DNA of 64,000 bases, from assembly GCF_015277775.1 (NCBI RefSeq), contig NZ_CP063849.1:3162001-3226000 (forward strand), read 5' to 3'. Below the pieces are notes generated by a model. That model was not told where the DNA came from. It searched no databases and saw only the letters and a program-made list of their open reading frames with translations. A program made the position numbers and the translations under genes. Each line of letters begins with the position of its first letter. Position 1 is the stretch's first letter. This stretch comes from Paludibaculum fermentans (GTDB lineage Bacteria; Acidobacteriota; Terriglobia; Bryobacterales; Bryobacteraceae). Positions 1 to 8,686 of the stretch are shown piece by piece.

Positions 1-126
1 CAACGCGTAGTAGAGCGCCATCATGACGCCCAGCAGGCACAGCGAGATCGCCAGACTGATGATCGTCAGGACACTGCGCCTGCTGTTCCGCAAGCAGTTC
101 TTTACAATCAAGGGCAGGTATCTCAT
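1..126 (-). CDS. ABC transporter permease, N-terminal fragment (runs off the window)
   Basis: Reading leftward from an ATG at 124-126, 42 codons stay open to the edge of the window. The peptide begins [18 protein letters not shown] and then has a hydrophobic stretch ([21 protein letters not shown]). A short basic N-terminus before the first membrane helix is the usual start of FtsX/MacB-type ABC permeases, which move lipoproteins, peptides or drugs across the inner membrane. The gene is divergent from tadA. Only the first helix is visible, so the subfamily and substrate cannot be named. The family call is by resemblance of the N-terminus only. Confidence 0.6.
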   Translation of the reverse strand, partial: MRYLPLIVKNCLRNSRRSVLTIISLAISLCLLGVMMALYYAL

Positions 127-193
127 GGCTCAGTCCATTCTACGAGCAACTCTTTGCAGTAGTTCGCCGGGAATGGATGAATTGGCGCGCAAC

Positions 194-658
194 ATGGACA
201 AATGGTCAGAAACGGACGATGAAAAGTGGATGGCGCGGGCTTTGGCGCTCGCCGGACAGGCCGCCGCAGCGGGCGAGGTGCCTGTCGGAGCCGTGATTGT
301 CGTCGAGAATGCCGTAATCGGCGAAGGCTGGAACAGCCCCATCGCCCTGCACGATCCCACGGCTCACGCCGAGATCCAGGCGATTCGCCAGGCGGCAGTC
401 CACACGGGGAACTACCGGCTTGAAAATGCAACGCTCTACGCCACGTTGGAGCCGTGCGCGATGTGCGCCGGGGCGCTGGTGAACGCCCGGATCGCACGAC
501 TCGTCTTCGGCGGCCGGGACCTGCGCTTCGGCGGCGTACGAAGCAAGTTCCGCATCGCCGACAGCGAGTTGCTGAACCACCGCGTACAAGTGGTGGAAGG
601 TGTGATGGCTGCGGATTGCGTCGCTCTGCTGGAGCAGTTCTTTCGGGCCCGCCGCTAA
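194..658 (+). CDS. tadA: tRNA-specific adenosine deaminase TadA
   Basis: The 154-residue protein is a cytidine/deoxycytidylate deaminase-fold enzyme. It carries the zinc and catalytic motif HAE (His58, Glu60) and the zinc pair in PCAMC (Cys88, Cys91). In this family the enzyme converts A34 to inosine in the anticodon of tRNA-Arg(ACG). The N-terminus WMARALALAGQAAAAGEVPVG and the EGWN motif match TadA rather than guanine or cytosine deaminases. The start is uncertain: ATG at 194 gives the usual length, ATG at 173 adds seven residues, and neither has a strong ribosome site. The reading frame is open further upstream, but that part lies over the divergent permease start. Confidence 0.93.
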   Translation: MDKWSETDDEKWMARALALAGQAAAAGEVPVGAVIVVENAVIGEGWNSPIALHDPTAHAEIQAIRQAAVHTGNYRLENATLYATLEPCAMCAGALVNARIARLVFGGRDLRFGGVRSKFRIADSELLNHRVQVVEGVMAADCVALLEQFFRARR

Positions 659-2778
659 ATCACCCTCTTCAGCCCTTCCATCCGCACATTCCAGCCTTGT
701 TTCGGAAAGCCCGGCGCGGCTTCGGCCGGGCCGTTCTCCCAACCGGCGGCCATCAGCGCCACAGCGGTGAGCAAGCCACCATTACCTGGCAGATACAGAT
801 GTAAACCCGGCCGCTGGTAGTTGTGCCCGTTCGGCAGATACTTGTTCTTCTGCGTCTCAAGCAGCAGCGCATCCACGGCGATTCCGGGCTCGCCCAATCG
901 CGCCGCGGTCATGGCGGTCATCGGGTAATCCCACCCCCAGGTATCCGCCCACTTCCACGAACTCATCACCTTCTTGAGGGTGTTGCGCATCGTCTCCGGG
1001 TCGACACCCGGACCGGGCAGCACTCCGAGGGCGGCCAGCATGGAAGGATGATCGCGGTTTCTCTCCGTGAAGGTCTGCGGGCAATTCTCATGCGCGAGGT
1101 AAAGACCATCCTTCACCGGCAGCGGAGCCAGCTTGGCGCGAACCTCTTCCCACTTCGGCTCCCGAGTCAGGCCGGCGCGGATCCTCCACTGCTGGGCGAC
1201 TTCGAGGGCCCAACGGAAATAGGCCAGTTCATACGTGGGGTTCCAGGTTTCGCGCGGCGGGTGGTTCTCCTGGGCGGGAATCACCGGCGGCCCCAACACA
1301 TACTCGCCGCGTTTGGCATCCAGCCAGGCGAAGGAGGAGAGGAACTCGGCGGTCTGGTAGACGATATCGCGGTACTTGGCCAGGGTCGCCGCAACCGGCC
1401 TGGCTCGATAGCAGAGCTCCGCGTAATAGATGGGATGCGGCTGCTGCCAGATGAGCAGGGGACCAATCGGGGACGGACTATCCTGAGCATCTGGCCCCAC
1501 CATCTTCGGCCAGCGGGCACCGCGATACCCCTGCCGCGCCGCGAGGCTCTGCGCCACCGGCAGATTCTTCCGGTAAAAGTCGAGGCTGCGTTCCAGCAGC
1601 GGCAGGCGATCCCAATAGGCGAAGTGAACCGAGTGCCACCAGTGCATCTCCAAGTGGAACTTGCCGTACCAGCTATTGCAGGTGAGTCCGGTCTCCTGGG
1701 GCGGCAGCGAACCGGCGCACTGGATCGCCGTCAGGTATTGAGAGAGCACGATACGGCGCTCCAACTCCCGTGCACGAGGGTCAGTGCTCCCTTCCAGTTC
1801 CACGGCGGCGCCGGAGCCCCAGAACTTCGCCCAATGCTGCCTGCTGGCCTCGAAAACGGCGGGGATCGGCGGGGTAGCGGCGGGTGGCTGCTTCACACTG
1901 AACAGGCAGCGAAAGGCCAGCTTGGCCGAGCCGGACCGCGCCTTCAGGACGTAGACATGGGGCGCGTCATCCACCAGTTCCCCGCCCTCATACGCCGCCC
2001 TCACGTAGTATTGGCTGCCATCCAGTTTGCGCAGCAGTTCACATTCGGCGGGGGTCACCAGGCGGCGCGTGGTCTCATGCGCCTCCGGCCTCTTCCAATT
2101 GGATGCATTCACATCGGGCGACCCATACGGGAAGGACAGGACGACCTCCAGCCGTTTCTGGGTCACCAGCGGCGATTCCACCACGATGGCCAGCAGGTCC
2201 AGTTCCGGATGGCAGGCAACGTCTACTTTGACGGCAATGCCTTCCAGCGAAAACCGGCTGGTCATCAGCCCGGACCACAGATCAAGCGTCTGTTCGACAC
2301 CCTGCAGATCTTCAGCAACCGCATCCGAGCCATCACTCTTGCGCAACCGCAAGCCGATCCGGCCCAGATTCAGCCGGTGAGGATTCTCGCGCATCCAATC
2401 GAAAAGCAGCTTCTGCCCCTCTGAGCTGGTGGGATAGCCCACCAACCGCCCGTGGGTGTCGAATTTTGTGGTGCGAAAGTCCCGAACGGAGACGCCGCCG
2501 GGCGCCGGGAAGCTGTGCCAACCCCACTGAGACTGCGTACAAAGCGGAATCCCCTTCTCGTAAGCGTCTGAAAAGGTCTGCAAACCGGTGATGTCGCCCG
2601 TGAATGCGAACTCTCCGTTACCGACGGAGAGCGGGCTCATGGGATCAAGAATGTGGAGCACCGGATTGTGCCGGCGCACCAGACCGCGGCGGTCGATGAG
2701 CGAACTGGGAGCTTGGGGAAGGAGTCCGAGCAGGGGGGTCTTTAATGCTTGCCGCCGAGTGAATGCCACGAACGGCAT
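655..2778 (-). CDS. secreted (alpha/alpha)6 glycosidase-like protein, GH65-type
   Basis: About 707 residues. The N-terminus contains TRRQALKTPLLGLLPQA, a twin-arginine-like or lipoprotein-free export signal, so the protein probably acts outside the cytoplasm. The middle holds an aromatic stretch (HLEMHWWHSVHFAYWDRL) followed by RSLDFY, which resembles the catalytic barrel of GH65/GH95-type glycosidases. The C-terminus has a WADTWGWDYPMTAMTAARLG block typical of such barrels. Start chosen at ATG 2778 so the export signal is N-terminal; a TTG at 2829 and ATG at 2802 are alternatives. Its stop overlaps the tadA end by four bases (convergent). Substrate unknown; the precise GH family is an inference. 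Confidence 0.7.
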   Translation of the reverse strand: MPFVAFTRRQALKTPLLGLLPQAPSSLIDRRGLVRRHNPVLHILDPMSPLSVGNGEFAFTGDITGLQTFSDAYEKGIPLCTQSQWGWHSFPAPGGVSVRDFRTTKFDTHGRLVGYPTSSEGQKLLFDWMRENPHRLNLGRIGLRLRKSDGSDAVAEDLQGVEQTLDLWSGLMTSRFSLEGIAVKVDVACHPELDLLAIVVESPLVTQKRLEVVLSFPYGSPDVNASNWKRPEAHETTRRLVTPAECELLRKLDGSQYYVRAAYEGGELVDDAPHVYVLKARSGSAKLAFRCLFSVKQPPAATPPIPAVFEASRQHWAKFWGSGAAVELEGSTDPRARELERRIVLSQYLTAIQCAGSLPPQETGLTCNSWYGKFHLEMHWWHSVHFAYWDRLPLLERSLDFYRKNLPVAQSLAARQGYRGARWPKMVGPDAQDSPSPIGPLLIWQQPHPIYYAELCYRARPVAATLAKYRDIVYQTAEFLSSFAWLDAKRGEYVLGPPVIPAQENHPPRETWNPTYELAYFRWALEVAQQWRIRAGLTREPKWEEVRAKLAPLPVKDGLYLAHENCPQTFTERNRDHPSMLAALGVLPGPGVDPETMRNTLKKVMSSWKWADTWGWDYPMTAMTAARLGEPGIAVDALLLETQKNKYLPNGHNYQRPGLHLYLPGNGGLLTAVALMAAGWENGPAEAAPGFPKQGWNVRMEGLKRVI

Positions 2779-2839
2779 TGTATGTCCATTTGAGGGGTCC
2801 ATGGGGGAAGACGGCGGGTCTCCCCCCAATGGTGGAGAG

Positions 2840-3421
2840 TCAGGCCGCCTTGCGAACCGGCACCTTCAGCCGCTGATGCTTCGATTTGCCCGGTATTCGA
2901 ACGACTTGCGGGACTGGAGCTCCGTTCTCACTCCCAGTCGCCCCCTGGAAGTACTCATCCGTGGGGAATAGCGGGTAAGGCTCAAGGGTCTTGTACGCCA
3001 GTCCGAGCTTGGCCTCAATGCGGTAGATGGCATGAAAGAGTAAACCGCGCTCCAGCTTCAACTGCCTGGCACACAGGCGCCATTCCGCCCCGAGCAGGTA
3101 GTGGGCGGAGAAGATCTGCCACTCCGCCGCATTCAGCGCTCTGCGTGAGACCAGGTAGAAATCGGCAAGAAACTCCTCATTCTTCCGGCCCCAGGTATTG
3201 CGGCATCCTCCGCGATGAGTCCCGTCGATGGAAGTGAGACTGAGGTTAGTCTGCTTCTCCAGGCAAAATCGGAATCGCGCGTAGCAGGCGCGAAAGATCG
3301 AACGCAGAACGCAACTGCACGGTCTCACATGGCCCCCGCGGACCAGGCGAACGCCCGTGCCGAAGCACTGGGAGCACGCGTTGGGCGCCAAAGCGAGGGT
3401 TTCAGATCGAGTCCACTCCAT
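2840..3421 (-). CDS. zinc-ribbon protein of unknown function
   Basis: About 193 residues. Near the N-terminus a DnaJ-like CxxCxGTG motif (CSQCFGTGVRLVRGG) is followed by PCSC, giving four cysteines able to bind zinc. The C-terminal half is rich in aromatic and charged residues (AEWQIFSAHYLLGAEWRLCARQ then LERGLLFHAIYRIEAKLG), a helical pattern reminiscent of sigma-like or phage-type DNA-binding regions. Start chosen at ATG 3421, about ten bases after GAAGGAA; ATG at 3430 is possible but sits too close to that site. No function is recognised. Confidence 0.6.
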   Translation of the reverse strand: MEWTRSETLALAPNACSQCFGTGVRLVRGGHVRPCSCVLRSIFRACYARFRFCLEKQTNLSLTSIDGTHRGGCRNTWGRKNEEFLADFYLVSRRALNAAEWQIFSAHYLLGAEWRLCARQLKLERGLLFHAIYRIEAKLGLAYKTLEPYPLFPTDEYFQGATGSENGAPVPQVVRIPGKSKHQRLKVPVRKAA

Positions 3422-3644
3422 GATTCTCATTTCCTTCAATTGATACGCGGTGGTGTACCTGATGCAAACCATCCGCGGTGCCATGATTCGAATAGTACGT
3501 CTATATCCGAGATCGTCAACCCGGTGCGTGGAATCGATTTGAAGGGGCCGGGGAGAATGTGAGCTAGAAAGCTGACTACAGGCGACTTACCGGCAATGCA
3601 ACTGGCGGAAAAAGGAGGCATTCCGCAGTGGATTTCGAGCTGCG

Positions 3645-4409
3645 ATGGAGTACCAGTACTATCCTATTTCTAACAGAAATATGCCACTGTCACCCACGCG
3701 ACTTACCCTCGCGACGCTGCAGCATCGGCTGCTCACTGCGGTGAAGCACCGTTTGAACAATGGCGAGTATACAGAGCGGAGTTTGTCGCGTCAGATTGGG
3801 GTCTCGCAACCCCACATGCATAATGTGCTGAAAGGAGTGAGGGGGTTCTCAACTGATTTCGGGGATGCGCTGCTCACCGGGCTGGATTTCAGCGTTGTCG
3901 ACCTGATCGAAACGGATGAGCTGGGCTTCGCGTTGGAGCAAAGAAGATGCCGCAGCCTGCACTCCCGAATGGTGCCGGTATTGCGTGGACGGTTGGGCCC
4001 GGACGCTCCCTTTCCCAGCTGGGAAGACGTGATCGAGTGGTTTCCCCTCCCACGGACGTCCTTCGAGAATTCGGGCCGCCTGGCCATGGTCGAGGTGGGC
4101 GAAGACGCCGCACTGGCGCGAGCGTTCGGCCGTGCGGAGTTTGCCTTGCTGAGCCGCGATGAACCCGGCCGCATCACGCTGAGCGGGCGGCACTGGTACG
4201 CCATCCAGTGGGGCGGAGCGGGGCTGATCCGTCAGTTGCGCAGGGAGAATCAGCGCTTGATCGTGTTAGGCCAGTCCATGCTCACCGGCTATGAAGGGCC
4301 GACGCACTTGGAACTGCAGGATATCCCGCAGTTGCGCATTGTCAGGGCTCAGGTCGTTTGGGCAGGCAAGGACCCGCGCGCAGTCCGCGGCCTCAGCCGC
4401 TGGATCTAG
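3645..4409 (+). CDS. XRE-like helix-turn-helix protein
   Basis: 254 residues. Residues about 25-70 contain a Cro/C1-like HTH: ERSLSRQIGVSQPHMHNVLKG, then FSTDFGDALLTGLDFSVVDLI. This predicts DNA binding as a repressor. The remaining 180 residues do not match a domain I can name. The stretch RHWYAIQWGGAGLIRQLRRENQRLIVLGQS is faintly like the S24/LexA peptidase fold but no Ser-Lys dyad is evident. The gene ends four bases inside the convergent glycosyltransferase gene. ATG at 3681 is an alternative start; neither has a clear ribosome site. Confidence 0.65.
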   Translation: MEYQYYPISNRNMPLSPTRLTLATLQHRLLTAVKHRLNNGEYTERSLSRQIGVSQPHMHNVLKGVRGFSTDFGDALLTGLDFSVVDLIETDELGFALEQRRCRSLHSRMVPVLRGRLGPDAPFPSWEDVIEWFPLPRTSFENSGRLAMVEVGEDAALARAFGRAEFALLSRDEPGRITLSGRHWYAIQWGGAGLIRQLRRENQRLIVLGQSMLTGYEGPTHLELQDIPQLRIVRAQVVWAGKDPRAVRGLSRWI

Positions 4410-5581
4410 ACCGTGCCGCGCCCGGTGGCGGCAGCGACATACGTTTCCAGCACTTCCCGCGCGGTATCTTCCCAGCGGAAGAAGCGCGAGCGCTCCGCGC
4501 CACGCCGGACCAGTTCGGCCCGCAGGGCTTTGTCCAAAAGGACTTCCTTCATCCCGCGAGCTATGTCGAACACGTTGTCGGGGCTGACGATCATGGCGGC
4601 GTCGCCGACCACCTCCGGCAACGAAGTGGCATTGGAGCAGACGACCGGGGTACCCGAAGCCATGGCCTCCAACGGTGGAAGCCCGAATCCTTCATACAGG
4701 GAAGGAAAAACAAAAGCGGAGGCGGCCTCGTAGAAGACACGCAGCGTATCCAACGGAACGAAGCCAAGGAACCGGACTTGCTGCTCGATGCGCGACTGAA
4801 TCACCGCCTGCCGGACGGCAGGATAGCGTGAAATCTCATCTCCGATGATGATGAGCCGCAGGTCACGCCACTGCGGCAGATCCTGGAGTTCGCCGCGCAG
4901 CAGGGAAAATGCCTCCACCAGGCGGGGAATGTTCTTCTGGGCACGAATCGTACCGGCGTACAACAGAAAGGGATAGTGGATCCCATAGCGCTCGAGAATG
5001 CGGCGGCGCTCGTGGGCCCAGGCCTCAGGACCGGCGGCACGGGCTCCAGGGCCAGGAATGTGATGTGTGAAGCGCGGATCGGCCCCGCCGTAAATGCGGC
5101 GGACGCGTTCAGCCGGGATGCCGAGAAGCTGGATCACGTCGTGACGGGTGGACTCACTGACCGCCATCACGCATTCCGCCCGCAGCAAGCCGCGGCGGAT
5201 CTGCAGTTGGCGCAGCTCGTGTTTCCAGCCGGATGGAGCATCCCAGACCAGGCTGGACAGATCGTGCACCGTCACTACGTAGGGACGGGGCATGGCGATC
5301 GGTACGGCGTTCAGCGGAATGTGGGCGAGGTCCACCTGCTGGGAACGAACGAACCACGGGAAAGCTGCCTGATCCAGCGGCTCAGAGTCCTTCCGCTCAT
5401 AGAACAACAGCTCGAAGTTGGCGGGCAGGCCGTCAAATTCGTGCTGATCTGCCTTGTGCGCAACTAAAAGGAAGTGGTGCGGAGCCCCGATTGCCACAAG
5501 GCCCCGCACCAGGTTCCGGATATAAGTGCCGAATCCGAAATCCCTGACGTGGCGGGCGTCGAGAAGGATGCGGAGCGGCAT
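4406..5581 (-). CDS. glycosyltransferase family 4 (GT-B fold)
   Basis: 391 residues. The C-terminal nucleotide-sugar domain is clear: YAGTIRAQKNIPRLVEAF, FLGFVPLDTLRVFYEAA, then FPSLYEGFGLPPLEAMASG, containing the EX7E motif, and GTPVVCSNATSLPEVVGDAA. The N-terminus has the acceptor-side pattern GFGTYIRNLVRGL and VVTVHDLSS. Such enzymes transfer a sugar from an activated donor to a lipid- or protein-linked glycan at the inner face of the membrane. It reads toward and overlaps the HTH gene by four bases, and lies 23 bases from glyA, on the same strand. Acceptor and donor cannot be told from sequence. Confidence 0.9.
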   Translation of the reverse strand: MPLRILLDARHVRDFGFGTYIRNLVRGLVAIGAPHHFLLVAHKADQHEFDGLPANFELLFYERKDSEPLDQAAFPWFVRSQQVDLAHIPLNAVPIAMPRPYVVTVHDLSSLVWDAPSGWKHELRQLQIRRGLLRAECVMAVSESTRHDVIQLLGIPAERVRRIYGGADPRFTHHIPGPGARAAGPEAWAHERRRILERYGIHYPFLLYAGTIRAQKNIPRLVEAFSLLRGELQDLPQWRDLRLIIIGDEISRYPAVRQAVIQSRIEQQVRFLGFVPLDTLRVFYEAASAFVFPSLYEGFGLPPLEAMASGTPVVCSNATSLPEVVGDAAMIVSPDNVFDIARGMKEVLLDKALRAELVRRGAERSRFFRWEDTAREVLETYVAAATGRGTV

Positions 5582-5604
5582 GGCTCGGTTCGTGTTGCCT
5601 GCGA

Positions 5605-6885
5605 TCAGGCGTTCACGGTGGGCAGCTTCCAGGAATAGAGCGGGAAACGCTCCGTCAAAGCTGCCACGCGCTGGCGCACGGCAGCCAGGTTATCGAGGGA
5701 AGCCGGCGCATCCAGTACCTGGGCGATGAGCGCGGCCACCTCTTTCATTTCGGTCTCGCCGAAACCCCGCGTCGTAACGGCCGGGCTGCCCAGGCGTACG
5801 CCACTGGGGTTCAGCGGCGGATTGACATCAAACGGGATGGAGTTCTTGTTGACCGTGATGTAGGCCTCGTCCAGCGCCTTTTCGGCCTCCTTGCCGCGCA
5901 GGCCTTTGGAGAAGATGTCGACCAGCATCACATGCGAGTCGGTGCCACCCGAAACCACCCGGTAACCGTGCTCGATCATGCCGGCGGCCAGGGCCTTGGC
6001 ATTCGCAACCACCTGGGTCTGGTACTGGACGAACTCAGGGCTCATCGCTTCCAGGAAGCAGACGGCCTTGGCTGCGATGACGTGGACCAGGGGTCCTCCC
6101 TGGAGACCCGGGAACACCACCTTATCGATGGCCGGACCAAACTGGGCCTGGGCCAGAATCATGCCGGAGCGGGGTCCGCGCAGGGTCTTATGGGTGGTGG
6201 AAGTGACGATATGGGCGTGTTCGCAGGGATTCGGGTAGATGCCCGCGGCGACCAGGCCCGAAAAGTGGGCCATGTCCACCATGAACAGCGCCCCGACCGA
6301 GTCGGCAATCTCGCGGAAGCGCTTGAAATCGATGATGCGGGAGTAAGCGCTGGCGCCCCCAACGATCATCTTCGGCTTATGTTCCTCGGCGAGACGGGCC
6401 AATTCGTCGTAATCGATGGTCTCATCGCCTTGTTTCACGCCGTAGGAGACCACGTGATACGTCTTGCCCGAGAAGTTCAGCGGATGGCCGTGTGTGAGGT
6501 GTCCGCCATGGGCCAGGCTCATGCCGAGAATGGTGTCGCCCGGCTGGAGCACCGCGGTATAGGCGGCCTGGTTGGCCTGCGAACCGGAGTGCGGCTGGAC
6601 ATTGGCGTATTCCGCCTTGAAAAGCTGCTTGGCGCGGTCGCGAGCCAGGTTTTCGACGATGTCGGCGTATTCGCAGCCACCGTAGTAGCGTTTCGCCGGA
6701 TAGCCCTCAGCGTACTTATTGGTGAAGACACTGGAGGTGGCCTCGAGGATCGCCTCCGAGGTGAAGTTCTCGCTGGCGATGAGTTCCAACCGCGAGTTTT
6801 GCCGTTCGGTTTCGTGCCGGATCGCCTGGGCGACTTCGGGATCGACTTCGGCCAGGGTGCGGCTCATGCGCTGCTGTTCATTCAT
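5605..6885 (-). CDS. glyA: serine hydroxymethyltransferase
   Basis: 426 residues, the normal length. It has the hallmark segments [43 protein letters not shown] and the PLP-lysine motif [14 protein letters not shown]. The enzyme interconverts serine plus tetrahydrofolate with glycine plus 5,10-methylene-tetrahydrofolate, feeding one-carbon units to purine, thymidylate and methionine synthesis in the cytoplasm. ATG at 6885 overlaps the rpiB stop by four bases and is preceded by AGGAGG ten bases upstream, so the two genes are translationally coupled. No glycine riboswitch was seen upstream of the pair. Confidence 0.98.
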   Translation of the reverse strand: MNEQQRMSRTLAEVDPEVAQAIRHETERQNSRLELIASENFTSEAILEATSSVFTNKYAEGYPAKRYYGGCEYADIVENLARDRAKQLFKAEYANVQPHSGSQANQAAYTAVLQPGDTILGMSLAHGGHLTHGHPLNFSGKTYHVVSYGVKQGDETIDYDELARLAEEHKPKMIVGGASAYSRIIDFKRFREIADSVGALFMVDMAHFSGLVAAGIYPNPCEHAHIVTSTTHKTLRGPRSGMILAQAQFGPAIDKVVFPGLQGGPLVHVIAAKAVCFLEAMSPEFVQYQTQVVANAKALAAGMIEHGYRVVSGGTDSHVMLVDIFSKGLRGKEAEKALDEAYITVNKNSIPFDVNPPLNPSGVRLGSPAVTTRGFGETEMKEVAALIAQVLDAPASLDNLAAVRQRVAALTERFPLYSWKLPTVNA

Positions 6886-7346
6886 GCGGGATGGTCCTCC
6901 TGGGCTGTTTGGTTTTCCAAATCCATAATCTTGTCCACGCGACGCTGGTGGCGGCCTCCCAGGAACTCGGTATTGAGGAACACATCAATCAGGTGTTCGG
7001 CCTGCTGCCGGTTCATGTAGCGGGCCCCCAATGCGAGCACATTGGCGTCGTTGTGCTGCCGGGTGAGTGCCACTTCGTCGTCGTTAAATGCGAGAGCGCA
7101 GCGGATGCCGTGGATCTTGTTGGCCGCCATGGACATGCCGACTCCGGTGGAGCAGACCAGGATGCCGCGGTCAAACGCACCCTGGGCCACGGATCCGGCA
7201 ACTGCGGAGGCATAGTCCGGGTAGTCTGTGGAATCCGGGGTGTTGGTCCCGAAGTCCTTGACTTCGAGTCCTTTACCCAGCAGAGCAACGCGCAATTCCT
7301 CTTTTAGAGCGAATCCGGCGTGGTCGGCTCCAATCGCGATTTTCAT
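6882..7346 (-). CDS. rpiB: ribose 5-phosphate isomerase B
   Basis: 154 residues of the RpiB/LacAB family. The N-terminus [18 protein letters not shown], the central [32 protein letters not shown] with the catalytic-site Cys-Ser-Thr-Gly loop, and [13 protein letters not shown] are all diagnostic. It interconverts ribose 5-phosphate and ribulose 5-phosphate in the pentose phosphate pathway. It is the first gene of a two-gene unit with glyA, four-base overlap. The rpiB-glyA order is common in bacteria and links pentose supply with one-carbon supply for nucleotide synthesis. Confidence 0.96.
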   Translation of the reverse strand: MKIAIGADHAGFALKEELRVALLGKGLEVKDFGTNTPDSTDYPDYASAVAGSVAQGAFDRGILVCSTGVGMSMAANKIHGIRCALAFNDDEVALTRQHNDANVLALGARYMNRQQAEHLIDVFLNTEFLGGRHQRRVDKIMDLENQTAQEDHPA

Positions 7347-7550
7347 GAGGAAATAACGAGTTTAGCACGTGGAGTTCCGGAAGCCCGGTTTTGAGCCGAG
7401 GCACGCCGAAAGTGGCCTGGATCTCCCTGATTCAAGGGATGGTCCACGACTGCGGGGCATGCTACTCTGGGTGCCGGCTGGCCGGGCGGCTGGGGCTGCG
7501 TTAGCCGTTGGATGGTCTAGAGGGATGGCTGGACTGAGAGGGGTAACACT

Positions 7551-8612
7551 ATGAAAACGCAAGTTCGTTTGGCATGCGTCGCAATTGCGGTCGTGCTGGG
7601 ACAGGTGCAGGCGCAGACGGCTGAACCAAAGAAGGCCGAAGAGGTCTATAAGAACATCACGGAGCTGAAGGGCACACCCGCCGATCAGTTGCTGCCGGCG
7701 ATGCAGTTCATCTCAGCCTCACTGGGGGTCCAGTGCTCGTTCTGCCACGTACAAGGCAAGAACGAGGCAGACGACAAAAAGGCGAAGCTCGACGCGCGCG
7801 AGATGATTGCCATGACCAATGCGATGAACAAGACCCACTTCAAGGGTCAGCGTGAGTTGACGTGCAATTCCTGCCATCACGGAGCCACTCACCCGGCGTC
7901 GATGCCTCCCGTGCAGACGTCCGACGAGGTGCATGCCGAGGCGCCTCGGCCCAGCGGTCCAACCCCCACCGCGGAGCAGATCCTCGACAAGTATGTGGAA
8001 GCCCTGGGCGGAGAACAGGCGATCCAGAAGGTGACCAGCCGCGTGATAAAGGGTGTGATTCTGGCCGGCGGCCAGGAATCGCCCATCGAAATCACGGCCA
8101 AGGCGCCGAACAAGCGCATTTCGGCGATGACGATGCCGAACGGGCAGAGCCTGACGGCGTTCGACGGGACCTCCGGCTGGCTGGGCAATACCGGCCGCCC
8201 GGCACGGGTGATGTCGGCAGCGGAATCCGATGCGGCCCGCATGGATGCCGAAATGTACATGGCCGTCAAGATAAAGTCGTTCTTCGAGTCGATCCGGCCC
8301 GGCCGTCCGGAGAAGATCGGGGACGTAGCCTGTGTGGCCTTGATGGGGATGCGTCCGGGGCAGCCGCCCGTGCGGATGTTCTTTGACCGCGGCACCGGCC
8401 TGCTGGTGCGGACCATCCGGTACACCGAGACGCCTCTCGGACGGAATCCGACCCAGATCGACTACGCTGACTATAAGGAAGTCGACGGTGTGAAGCTGCC
8501 GATGAAATGGACGCTGGCGCGGCCGAACGGCCGGTTCACCATCCAGATCAAGGAAGTCCAGCAGAACGTGCCGGTTGAGGATTCGAAGTTCGCGAAGCCG
8601 GCCGGCGAATAG
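7551..8612 (+). CDS. di-haem c-type cytochrome, reaction-centre cytochrome subunit-like
   Basis: 353 residues with an N-terminal signal peptide (MKTQVRLACVAIAVVLGQVQAQ). Two haem c sites are present, CSFCH and CNSCH, about 44 residues apart, in the arrangement LPAMQFISASLGVQCSFCH typical of acidobacterial proteins annotated as photosynthetic reaction-centre cytochrome c subunit. These proteins occur in non-phototrophs, so the role is likely periplasmic electron transfer rather than photosynthesis. The C-terminal 200 residues (ILDKYVEALGGEQAIQKV onward, beta-rich) look like the LolA/outer-membrane-sorting fold often fused to this family. GAGAGG precedes the ATG. Confidence 0.88.
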   Translation: MKTQVRLACVAIAVVLGQVQAQTAEPKKAEEVYKNITELKGTPADQLLPAMQFISASLGVQCSFCHVQGKNEADDKKAKLDAREMIAMTNAMNKTHFKGQRELTCNSCHHGATHPASMPPVQTSDEVHAEAPRPSGPTPTAEQILDKYVEALGGEQAIQKVTSRVIKGVILAGGQESPIEITAKAPNKRISAMTMPNGQSLTAFDGTSGWLGNTGRPARVMSAAESDAARMDAEMYMAVKIKSFFESIRPGRPEKIGDVACVALMGMRPGQPPVRMFFDRGTGLLVRTIRYTETPLGRNPTQIDYADYKEVDGVKLPMKWTLARPNGRFTIQIKEVQQNVPVEDSKFAKPAGE

Positions 8613-8634
8613 CAGCTCTCACGATCCTCGCAGG

Positions 8635-8669
8635 GGAGGGAGGGCTCAGAATTCGGATGTCCTCCCTCC
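8635..8669. terminator. GC-rich stem between convergent genes, possible bidirectional terminator
   Basis: GGAGGGAGG at 8635-8643 pairs perfectly with CCTCCCTCC at 8661-8669 across a 17-base loop. It lies in the 74-base gap between the cytochrome and ankyrin genes, which converge. There is no U-tract, so Rho-independent activity is doubtful. Confidence 0.3.
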
Positions 8670-8686
8670 GAGCAGGCCCCCGGCCG

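Noticed and set aside
823-2424. Long plus-strand open frame inside the GH65-like gene
   Set aside because: It is the antisense frame of a recognised gene and has no motifs of its own.
6886-7550. Glycine riboswitch upstream of rpiB-glyA
   Set aside because: No tandem glycine-aptamer pattern or paired helices could be recognised in 7347-7550.
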